NCBI GenBank assembly: GCA_947385875.1
Contig: CANDMV010000009.1
Span: 1 to 48,636, forward strand
Reading direction: 5' to 3'
Source: an uncultured Eubacterium sp.
Lineage (GTDB): Bacteria > Bacillota > Clostridia > Lachnospirales > Lachnospiraceae
Length of the DNA stretch: 48,636 nt
The position numbers and the translations under genes were made by a program. Under the pieces are notes generated by a model. It saw nothing but the letters and a program-made list of their open reading frames with translations. It was not told the DNA's origin and ran no database searches. Position 1 is the stretch's first letter, and each line of letters begins with the position of its first letter. Shown here piece after piece: positions 36,501 through 42,808 of the stretch.

Positions 36501-36761
36501 GTCACGTGATAGCTGTTGTATCTTTCTGCCTAATAAATTTGCCATAATGCGCAAGACATTACAAATATGGGTCTCATCATGAAGGGTGTACATTGGAAAA
36601 TTATCCCGTATGGTAAGTGATCTTTGTATTCCGTAGTTACAAATGTGTTCAATTCCTGCGAGATAGCTGTGTTCAATGTGCAGATGACCCGGTAATTTAC
36701 TATCATTAAGTTTGATTTTATTTTCCAGATATTTCCATAGGGTTTCGTCTTTATAGCTCAT
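33525..36761 (-). CDS. HD-domain plus Hsp90-type GHKL ATPase protein (1078 aa)
   Basis: Residues ~25-225 are an HD phosphohydrolase-like domain: MYTLHDETHICNVL, ACCHDIGMSYS with His99-Asp100, and LRLADILDFD. Residues ~345-540 are a GHKL ATPase like HtpG: VRELLQNAIDAV with Glu367 and Asn371, FRIEDNGTGM with Asp411, and PISQFGIGILSCFMG for the lid. Residues ~540-1078 are not recognised but are rich in aromatic and charged residues. HD-Hsp90 fusions of ~900-1,100 residues occur in accessory regions; function is unproven. The AT-rich gene begins at ATG 36761 after AAAAGAGACG. It probably shares a promoter with the DUF4062 gene or is followed by its own. Confidence 0.85.
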   Translation of the reverse strand: MSYKDETLWKYLENKIKLNDSKLPGHLHIEHSYLAGIEHICNYGIQRSLTIRDNFPMYTLHDETHICNVLRIMANLLGRKIQQLSRDEAAMLILSACCHDIGMSYSDAEKASILNDSYRLNKYLEENCDEYVRVYAGGKDKPDLADDIVQNYLRSVHHERVKELLYEIDWPEVLEGKVDREDLIRVCQSHGKNVSALDELDALPTLDLRFCAILLRLADILDFDTSRAPQAVYNYCGFDKKKDYSARISKKEWKKHMASHGFDFDNVTESAYPYLLNYRATSRTIQIEQAINTYLDWADQELTDCNRQLKRFAGTWQDFVLPMKIKRNIRPEGYLSGQYRLTLDHSRILELFAGKELYNSPTVFVRELLQNAIDAVRTREQLDKNLQADWHPQINIRTWTENGFRWFRIEDNGTGMTEDIIMNYLLKAGCSYYTSDLFEQDKIRCNANLDFTPISQFGIGILSCFMGDERTNQIEISTRRFNDGKGHHSALRMSMHGMAGYYYLASQEKGHHPGPMKGKTPEEKTPFLRQAGTVIAVRTSLYLSGKHKRFKDIIDQYVFYPQVAIHYDGEEGSFDYPTESELMEDIHNIQPSDDKDQNGCYLIPIPEEQIKKIKQDIPELSDWQANPLKIKCVSLDRYAKSPYLTGAALLIDIEESSDCFEGYFGCKKEIFNIELELHLDRKTDEFHLNFKIDIPYSPNIIEDITILRKKYNSSFQPEPSCLDEREESRIKDLWTSKEKIECMLSKYEKYEKYMKKRTLIKYKLSDFDWYNKYFKNLCGKEKVSYNGIICGDVDFFFQTSSSYYGIILLLKDKFRPQVSISRQTIQCATLEMFGVIEHMFYAIGSVDENSDYDDTIFRVLQFQYYSAQRYWDAMQANKSMLEDKYICANGTIYSLEMIQQALDRGEEIEINELHWPVYFVYDLGDLKRLPLSSFFHIAYLRKEFMLRIRFVRGCVKTHIKTYIVKKGCDMSDEHANILPPYFFIPPLDKDCPYLTTKHPDMRYACNANHRFAKFILDNCVVLNDRAPELLWEMLHSIFEDKYEETLEKVNNVLQYLKETSNGLFELTNDIYLTKNDFA

Positions 36762-36858
36762 AATTTCGTCTCTTTTCGTATTTTCAACAAAAACTTATAT
36801 ATATTTCCTGCCTGAACGGTTACACTTTGCTCAAACGGAGAAAATACCCACTATAAAC

Positions 36859-36887
36859 AGTATATGTCATTCGAACGCTATTTACAA
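36859..36887 (-). promoter_or_regulatory. Candidate promoter of the HD/GHKL gene
   Basis: On the minus strand TTGTAA (36887-36882), a 17-bp spacer and TATACT (36864-36859) fit a SigA promoter with one or two mismatches per box. It lies ~95 bp upstream of the ATG. Confidence 0.4.
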
Positions 36888-37029
36888 GGCGCTATTTTTT
36901 ACTAATTTATAGCGATTGACACCGTATATGATGCCATTTATAATAATGGCAGGGAGGTATTCTGATGTACCATTCCAAAGCATGAGCCGGTAAAAAAAGT
37001 ATATGTGGAAATAGCAGAGTGACTGATGA

Positions 37030-37072
37030 AAGCATCTAAGCCTTATATCAATATTGGGCTTGGGTGCTTTTT
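37030..37072 (+). terminator. Intrinsic terminator of a lost upstream gene, T-run split by a mini-element
   Basis: 13-bp stem AAGCATCTAAGCC/GGCTTGGGTGCTT, including G-U pairs, runs straight into TTTTT. The downstream T-run resumes as TGCTTTTTTT after the palindrome at 37073-37103, so the original T-tract was longer and was interrupted by insertion. Confidence 0.75.
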
Positions 37073-37111
37073 GTAACAGTTCAGCCGAAGGCTGAACTGT
37101 TACTGCTTTTT
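37065..37111. mobile_element. 31-bp palindromic IS66-like mini-element with 8-bp target duplication, copy 2
   Basis: Positions 37073-37086 and 37090-37103 are the same perfect 14-bp inverted repeats as at 29361, with loop GAA instead of AAA. TGCTTTTT occurs immediately before (37065-37072) and after (37104-37111). The duplication differs in sequence from that of copy 1, as expected for independent insertions. Confidence 0.8.
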
Positions 37112-37131
37112 TTGGGAAAGCTAGAAAATCA

Positions 37132-37161
37132 TTGACATCATTGATAAATGTAGTGTAATAT
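37132..37161 (+). promoter_or_regulatory. SigA-type promoter of the lipoprotein/vWA gene pair
   Basis: TTGACA (consensus -35) at 37132-37137, an 18-bp spacer, and TAATAT at 37156-37161. Transcription would begin near 37168, leaving a ~190-nt leader that contains two hairpins before ATG 37355. Confidence 0.55.
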
Positions 37162-37193
37162 AGATGTAAGACAATAGTATCGTAATTAACTAT

Positions 37194-37267
37194 ACTCACG
37201 AGCGATAAAATTTACCATATGGTCTATGACAACGACGCTCGTGAGTCGGCGTTATTTGGCAAACTTT
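37194..37267 (+). repeat. Hairpin repeat family, copy 2, in the leader of the lipoprotein gene
   Basis: Perfect 11-bp arms ACTCACGAGCG (37194-37204) and CGCTCGTGAGT (37236-37246) enclose a 31-nt spacer. The right flank, CGGCGT and onward, also resembles the copy at 22131. Here it would fold in the 5' leader of the mRNA. Confidence 0.65.
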
Positions 37268-37310
37268 AGTGATTGTCAGTATAAATTTTAGAAAGGAAAG
37301 TGTTGCGGTG

Positions 37311-37335
37311 ACTTCTTAAAATTCTTTAAGGAAGT
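37311..37335 (+). other. Leader hairpin before the lipoprotein start
   Basis: ACTTCTTAAA pairs with TTTAAGGAAGT (one bulged G, loop ATTC). It is 20 bases before ATG 37355 and contains the only AGGA-like sequence nearby, so folding would hide it. No strong ribosome binding site lies closer to the start. Confidence 0.35.
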
Positions 37336-37354
37336 TCTTTCGTAACAGAAAATT

Positions 37355-38143
37355 ATGAAGTATATATATCAGGCAGCTGTGATATCTGCTATGTTTCTGC
37401 TTTTATGTGGATGCGGCGAGGATAGCCGGGGATCTGAGGAATTATCTGACAGATCAATAGACCAGCCGTTAACTGTTGGGGAGATAGCAGTGGATAACTG
37501 CAATTCTCAGGGGTATCGTATCTGTATTGAGGAGAATGGAGATTTAGTCCCATTTATTGTACTTACATCTAATTATAACGGTTATTGTTTGCTTTTACGG
37601 GAAGGTCTGTTAGATGATATTGTTTTCTATAATGTGCCTGGAGAATATGGATCGTACTACTGCGGCAGTAATGTTGACCGTTTTCTTAACGAGGACTATT
37701 ATTTTAGACTTTCGGAAAAAATGCAGCGGTTAATTGTTACAACTGAAGTAGAGATAACAACGAAAAATGCGATTGATACACATGCGGATGATGTGGAAAC
37801 AATGATGCGCAATATTTTTTTACTGTCAGCGAACGAGGTGAATGCTTCCTTAAGCCGTTTAGCATTAAAAGAAGGTGAACCACTTTCTTATTTTGAAAAT
37901 AATGAGAGACGGATTGCGGCTTTTCGTAATTTAGAAACAGGGCCCTGGATGCTGCGTACGCCTGCTCTTAGAGATGGGAATACGATTGTTGGCGTAGCTG
38001 ATAATGGTATGGTAGGAATAGGAGGGATAAATACGATTGCGGGATACAGTGACAGTGCGGTTAGGCCGGCCTTCTGCATTCCGATTGAAACACCTATTAT
38101 GCAAAGTGATCATGCAGAAAATATTTTTGTATTAAAAAACTAA
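37355..38143 (+). CDS. Lipoprotein with DUF6273-like domain (262 aa)
   Basis: A lipoprotein signal peptide, MKYIYQAAVISAMFLLLCGC, with Cys20 as the lipidated residue (LCGC lipobox), followed by an acidic linker. Residues ~45-255 resemble the DUF6273 domain of gut Firmicutes. Early it reads NYNGYCLLLREGLLDDIVFY; an FLNEDYYFRLSEKMQRLI segment follows. LLSANEV, GPWMLRTPALRDGNTIVGVA, and the closing VRPAFCIPI (the usual VRPA motif) complete it. The function of DUF6273 is unknown. The vWA/lipase surface protein follows 23 bp downstream and is probably co-transcribed. Confidence 0.8.
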   Translation: MKYIYQAAVISAMFLLLCGCGEDSRGSEELSDRSIDQPLTVGEIAVDNCNSQGYRICIEENGDLVPFIVLTSNYNGYCLLLREGLLDDIVFYNVPGEYGSYYCGSNVDRFLNEDYYFRLSEKMQRLIVTTEVEITTKNAIDTHADDVETMMRNIFLLSANEVNASLSRLALKEGEPLSYFENNERRIAAFRNLETGPWMLRTPALRDGNTIVGVADNGMVGIGGINTIAGYSDSAVRPAFCIPIETPIMQSDHAENIFVLKN

Positions 38144-38166
38144 TTGAAAGCTGAGGAGGTAAACAG

Positions 38167-38364
38167 ATGAAAAGATGGATATCGTTAATTCTTTCTATTA
38201 TGCTTTTTGTAATGTCTCTGCCGTTAATGGATACGGAAGCTGCTGCAGAGAATAGGAATCATATTTCAAGGTATTCTGTTTTAGTACTTGATGTTTCAGG
38301 TACAGCAAGGTCGAAAATAATGGCAGAACGATCTATACTGCTGATTCATCAATTAATTATGTGA
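38167..38364 (+). pseudogene. N-terminal fragment of the vWA/lipase surface protein, cut by a frameshift
   Basis: Starts at ATG 38167 after GAGGAGGTAAACAG. It has a signal peptide (MKRWISLILSIMLFVMSLPL, cleavage after the TEAAA region), then RYSVLVLDVSG, the first strand and metal site of a von Willebrand A domain. It then runs out of frame and stops after 65 residues. The frame carrying the rest reads N-G-R-T-I-Y-T-A-D-S-S-I-N-Y-V-K-K upstream of 38361. Loss of one A from AAAA at 38314-38317 explains the break. This fragment and the next entry are one gene. Confidence 0.8.
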
Positions 38365-41300
38365 AAAAATCGGCAAACAGCTTTCTTTCAGATTTGATAA
38401 ATGCTGAAGGGAATAATTATGTAGCTATTGTAGCATTTGCTAAAAAAGCTTCTGTAGTGCTTGATTTTACAGATAATATTTCGGAAGTTATAAAAAGTGT
38501 AAACACATTGACTTCTCATGATAATGTACGTGACATTAATGCCGGGCTTTCCGCAGCAAATGGACTTTTTCAAAAGGTGGATTCATCAGCAGTAAAAAAT
38601 ACGATTCTTGTAACGACTGGAATGACAAATGAAGGGAAATATACGTATGATGGGCATTATGATGAAGAAACTGTAGGAAGTAATTGGCGGCGTATGGATA
38701 CGCAGATTCGCTTATATGCATATGCAAATGCAGCATATGAAATGGCGGCAGTATTAAAGAATTCATCAACGCTTTATGTACTCGGCTTATTTCAAACAAT
38801 GGATCATATGCCTGAAGAAGGAAGGGAAATAGCCGAGTTCTTTCGGCTGACAGCATTTGATCTGGCAACATCCGAAAATACGTTTTATGATGTTGAAAAT
38901 CCCGATGACATAGAATTTGTTTTCGGGGAGATTGCGAATAATATTACGGCTTCAAATGGGTACTTTAAATATGCAGGAAAAATTAACCAAGACAGCGATT
39001 CGGCTGCGGAATATTGGTATAGCGACTCATATTTTAGTCAGAGCGCTACCAAATATAACGCATCTTTGGCAACGATGTCTCTTTGTCTTGAACTTTCTAC
39101 ATGGTCCAGTTTTGAAAAGGAAAATTGGTATCATCCATCCTATACACCAAAAGATGCGGCTTTTTGGCAGGATAAGCTGTGCAATGTGAAAACCTTATTG
39201 CTTGGAAATCCAAATGCCGAAGATGGGTATGGTGGAATCGGATTTAGTGACTTTAAAGCAAATGATTTCTGGCAGGATGCGCCGACAAAAGATTCTATTG
39301 GTGTTTGTGCAGCGAGAAAATCAATTTCGACAAGTTTGGGAGATAAATATACTTTAATTGCGCTTGTTGTTAGAGGCGGCGGCTATGGAGCAGAATGGGC
39401 GAGTAATTTTACAATAGGAAAATCAGGCGAACACGATGGATTTGCAGCTGCAAGAAATAATGTATTGGATTTTCTTGATACTTATATTTCTTCTCTGAAT
39501 CTAAGTGATAATGAAAAAAATATAAAAATATGGGTAACCGGCTATAGCCGTGCAGGTGCAACTGCTAATATGGTCGCAGGTGCGCTTGATACGTATCATT
39601 CGCTTCCTGATGGCGCTGTTACTAGCATTGATGATATATACTGCTATACATTTGAAGCCCCGCAAGGTGCGGTAAGAAGCAGTTTAAGAGAAAATTATAG
39701 TAATATATTCAATGTACTGAATTTGAATGATTTAGTACCGCTTGTCGCGCCGTACAGCTGGGATTTCGCAAGATATAATTATCAGAATGATATAACATTA
39801 CCTTCACGGTATGATACGAGAAAATTTGTACAGCAAAAAGCAGCTATGCTGGAAGAAATGAAAAAGCTTGGATATCCAAATTTTAAGTATAAAATAAGTG
39901 AGGAGTCTACAATGAAAAATTTCAAAGTAGACAAATCTAAATTTCTTCCTGGCGGTGATCCACTTTGGTGGTTTGAAGAATCGACAGTTGATACGAATAC
40001 TGTGCTGCAGAAGGGTGTGAGTTTCCTTGCGGAAGATGTGATTCCTAGCCGAGAATATTATTATGAAAATCTTGAATACTGTGCGAGACAGCTGCTTGGA
40101 ATTCTTATGGATTACTATGGGGCCAAGAACGGATTAAATAATTATGCAAATGAAGTGGTATCTCAAGCATTTATGATTAAATTGGACGAGCTGTTTACTT
40201 TTGATAATATTACATATATTGTTTCGCCTATGTTTAGCATGAATCCTTTCAAATCATATGACGATAGAGTAGATGAAGTAAAAATTCGATTAGGGAAAAA
40301 GATTGGAGGTATATTTGCCGAGTATGCACAGATAGAAGGATTTATTGATTCGGTAGTAGACATTTTAACGGATACGATTGTTCAGATTGCTAGAGATGTC
40401 TGGGATAATAATACAGATTCTATTAATACAGTCTGTAAAGTAGTAGATTTAATTGTATCCAGCGAGATGCAGGGGCACTATCCGGAAATCTGTCTGGCAT
40501 GGTGCCGCTCTCTTGATCCTAATTATAATACTGCTGCTGCAGAAGATTCTTCAAATATTACGAGAATCATTCGGATTAATTGTCCAGTGAATATTAATGT
40601 CTATGATAGCGATGAAAACCGTGTTGCGTCTATGATGAATGATGTTACGGATGAATCAATAGATGGAATTATTAGTTATGTAAATGACAAAGGTGAGAAG
40701 CTGTTTTTCCTTCCTGGAGATGAAGATTATAGATTGGATATTGTCGCATCTGATGAAGGGCTGGTTAATTATTCTGTTAGTGAGTATAATTTTATTTATG
40801 CTCAAACTACATGTTTGCAGAACTATTACGATATACCTATAAAGAAAAATGATGAGCTGACTGCAATAGTGCCTGCAATATCAAGAGATGAACTTATCCA
40901 AAATGATATAAATGGATCTACGGCTGATTATCAGATACTAAATGATGGTGAAGTTTTAACATATGATGAGAAATATTCAGGTAAATCTATTGAACAAGAA
41001 TATTATGACATATCGCTCAGCGTCGAAGGAAATGGGGGATATGTAGAGGGCGCAGGTAGATTTATAAAAGGCAGCTTTGCGAAAATTGAGGCGTATTCGC
41101 TGCCAAATGCTGAATTTTTGGGGTGGTATGTAAATGGTGAATTAGTGTCAGAGGAATCGAGTTATAGGTTTGTTGTAACTGAAAACACTACAATATCTGC
41201 TAAATTTAGTGATACTATCTATAGTAATCTTTCGTTTGATACTGATGGTGGTGGAACGATTCATGCGGCCGCAGGGATATACGCTGACGGCACTAAGATC

Positions 41301-42701
41301 GGAATCGAAGCCATTCCAGCAAATGGATATGAATTTATTGAATGGACATCGGCAGATGGGGGTGTATTTGAAGATTCGAAATCGGCATCAACAGAATTTA
41401 CAATATCTGACAGGGAAACGGTTGTTACGGCACATTTTAAGCCGTTAGCTGATGAAGAGACGACTAAGCAGACATACATGATATCGTATACACTTAATAA
41501 TGGATATGTATCTAATAATCCGACAAGTTATACGGCAGATCATCTGCCGATGACATTAATGAATCCGACCCGGAGCGGTTATACGTTTATAGGCTGGACA
41601 GGCTCTAATGGAAATATTCCACAGACATCAGTCACAATCTCAAAGGGAACAACGGGGAATTTAAGTTATACAGCTAATTGGAAGCAGAATGATGAAGCCA
41701 CATATACAATATCGTATATGCTTAATGGCGGGGATGTATTAGGAAACCCGACAAGTTATACAATGGATCTGTTACCGATTGTGCTGAAGAATCCAACGCG
41801 GAATGGCTACACTTTCACAGGATGGACAGGCAGCAGCGGAAGCATCCCGCAAAAAACTGTCATAATTCAAAAAGGAACAACAGGGAATTTGAGCTATACA
41901 GCGAATTGGGAGAAGAATGGCGGATTCGAAGAAGAGATACCAAATATCATATATAGGATAACGTATACCCTCAATGGAGGAAGTGTGTCTGGGAATCCGG
42001 CAGGCTATACAGAGGATGGACTGCCAATAACGCTGAAGAATCCAATACGGGACGGCTATACGTTTATAGGGTGGACGGGAAGTAATGGCAGCACGCCGCA
42101 AATGATTGTTATGATAGAAAGAGGCAGTACTGGAAATAAGTCATACACAGCAAATTGGAGCAAAAATCAAAGCGTGAAAACGAGTATGAAAGGCGCGAAG
42201 ATTTCTTTAAAAAAGACATCCCGTGTATATAATGGGAAGAAAAAGCAGCCGTCTGTCACGGTGAAGGTTGGTTCCAAAACGCTTAAAAAAGGAACAGATT
42301 ATAAAGTAACATATAAGAATAATCAAAAGGTGGGCACTGCTTCTGTGATTATAAGCGGGACAGGCAGTTACACAGGGAGGGTGACTAAAAAATTCAAGAT
42401 TGTTCCGAAGGGAATAGCAGTGTCTAAGATCGCTGCGAAGTCAAAAGGATTTACGGTCAGCTGGAAAAAGCAGGCGAAATCTATGGACGGCTGCCAGCTT
42501 CAGTATTCAACAAGCAGAAAGTTCACGAAAAAGACAACTGTGAAAAAAACGGTTACAAAACCATCAAAGACAAAACTGGATGTAAAGAAGTGTAGGGCGA
42601 AGAAAAAATATTATATCCGCATCCGTACTTTCAAGACAGTTAAAGGAAAGAAATATTATTCTGACTGGTCAAAGGTTAAGGTGATAACAACAAAAAAATA
42701 G
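38361..42701 (+). CDS. vWA - lipase-like - InlB-repeat surface protein, main frame after a frameshift (1446 aa)
   Basis: In order: remainder of a vWA domain (to ~residue 190), then an alpha/beta-hydrolase of the class-3 lipase type (~270-450) with nucleophile elbow GYSRAGA, then YTFEAPQGAVRS and VLNLNDLVPLVAPY. Next come Big/transthyretin-like and GWYVNG / FIEWTSADGG-type segments, three InlB-type (Listeria-Bacteroides) repeats, and an Ig-like YNGKKKQPSVTVKVGSK...GTDYKVTYKNN domain. A Lys-rich fibronectin type III-like end closes it. No LPxTG is seen. The apparent GTG start at 38361 has no ribosome site and falls inside the vWA domain; the real start is ATG 38167. Predicted role: extracellular lipid- or ester-active adhesin. 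Confidence 0.85.
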   Translation: MKKSANSFLSDLINAEGNNYVAIVAFAKKASVVLDFTDNISEVIKSVNTLTSHDNVRDINAGLSAANGLFQKVDSSAVKNTILVTTGMTNEGKYTYDGHYDEETVGSNWRRMDTQIRLYAYANAAYEMAAVLKNSSTLYVLGLFQTMDHMPEEGREIAEFFRLTAFDLATSENTFYDVENPDDIEFVFGEIANNITASNGYFKYAGKINQDSDSAAEYWYSDSYFSQSATKYNASLATMSLCLELSTWSSFEKENWYHPSYTPKDAAFWQDKLCNVKTLLLGNPNAEDGYGGIGFSDFKANDFWQDAPTKDSIGVCAARKSISTSLGDKYTLIALVVRGGGYGAEWASNFTIGKSGEHDGFAAARNNVLDFLDTYISSLNLSDNEKNIKIWVTGYSRAGATANMVAGALDTYHSLPDGAVTSIDDIYCYTFEAPQGAVRSSLRENYSNIFNVLNLNDLVPLVAPYSWDFARYNYQNDITLPSRYDTRKFVQQKAAMLEEMKKLGYPNFKYKISEESTMKNFKVDKSKFLPGGDPLWWFEESTVDTNTVLQKGVSFLAEDVIPSREYYYENLEYCARQLLGILMDYYGAKNGLNNYANEVVSQAFMIKLDELFTFDNITYIVSPMFSMNPFKSYDDRVDEVKIRLGKKIGGIFAEYAQIEGFIDSVVDILTDTIVQIARDVWDNNTDSINTVCKVVDLIVSSEMQGHYPEICLAWCRSLDPNYNTAAAEDSSNITRIIRINCPVNINVYDSDENRVASMMNDVTDESIDGIISYVNDKGEKLFFLPGDEDYRLDIVASDEGLVNYSVSEYNFIYAQTTCLQNYYDIPIKKNDELTAIVPAISRDELIQNDINGSTADYQILNDGEVLTYDEKYSGKSIEQEYYDISLSVEGNGGYVEGAGRFIKGSFAKIEAYSLPNAEFLGWYVNGELVSEESSYRFVVTENTTISAKFSDTIYSNLSFDTDGGGTIHAAAGIYADGTKIGIEAIPANGYEFIEWTSADGGVFEDSKSASTEFTISDRETVVTAHFKPLADEETTKQTYMISYTLNNGYVSNNPTSYTADHLPMTLMNPTRSGYTFIGWTGSNGNIPQTSVTISKGTTGNLSYTANWKQNDEATYTISYMLNGGDVLGNPTSYTMDLLPIVLKNPTRNGYTFTGWTGSSGSIPQKTVIIQKGTTGNLSYTANWEKNGGFEEEIPNIIYRITYTLNGGSVSGNPAGYTEDGLPITLKNPIRDGYTFIGWTGSNGSTPQMIVMIERGSTGNKSYTANWSKNQSVKTSMKGAKISLKKTSRVYNGKKKQPSVTVKVGSKTLKKGTDYKVTYKNNQKVGTASVIISGTGSYTGRVTKKFKIVPKGIAVSKIAAKSKGFTVSWKKQAKSMDGCQLQYSTSRKFTKKTTVKKTVTKPSKTKLDVKKCRAKKKYYIRIRTFKTVKGKKYYSDWSKVKVITTKK
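41473..42168 (+). repeat. Three InlB-type (Listeria-Bacteroides) repeats
   Basis: Three units of ~75 codons, each with ISYTLNNGYVS-type strand, NPTRSGYTFIGWTGSNG and GTTGNLSYTANW. The first two are most alike. DNA-level similarity is high in the GWTG and SYTANW blocks, so slippage or recombination between units is possible. Boundaries are approximate. Confidence 0.85.
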
Positions 42702-42703
42702 TC

Positions 42704-42772
42704 AGATCTGAAAAATCAGATCTATACCGTGCTGATCAGCGGAATACCTATGAAAGAAGGTGTTCCGCTGAT
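42704..42772 (+). terminator. Tandem hairpins after the vWA/lipase gene; second is hairpin family copy 2
   Basis: First an 8-bp stem AGATCTGA/TCAGATCT (42704-42723), with no T-run. Then a 14-bp stem ATCAGCGGAATACC/GGTGTTCCGCTGAT (42735-42772, one G-U), followed by TTTAATG. The second stem is nearly the same sequence as the terminator at 32191. It ends the lipoprotein/surface-protein transcript. Confidence 0.7.
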
Positions 42773-42808
42773 TTAATGTTTGAAAAGTATAAGAAAGGAA
42801 TTATAGAT

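Larger units (their letters stand above)
36888..37354. other. Intergenic region with gene scar, terminator, mini-element and leader
   Basis: No complete gene. A plus-strand frame from 36966 reads IPKHEPVKKVYVEIAE and stops at 37020-37022, just before a terminator; it looks like the last codons of a deleted gene. Then follow the terminator, the second IS66-like palindrome, a SigA-type promoter and a ~190-nt leader containing the second copy of the 11-bp-arm hairpin repeat and another hairpin. Confidence 0.55.

Noticed and set aside
36882..37199. 105-codon minus-strand frame upstream of the HD/GHKL gene
   Set aside because: It runs through the terminator, the palindrome and the promoter; composition is not protein-like and there is no ribosome site.
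41473..42168. Repeats as a CRISPR array
   Set aside because: They are long, in-frame protein repeats (InlB type), not short identical repeats with unique spacers.
42776..42808. Earlier in-frame ATG at 42776 for the 1235-residue protein
   Set aside because: It lies at the foot of a terminator hairpin and has no ribosome site, whereas ATG 42809 has AAAGGAA 8 bases upstream.
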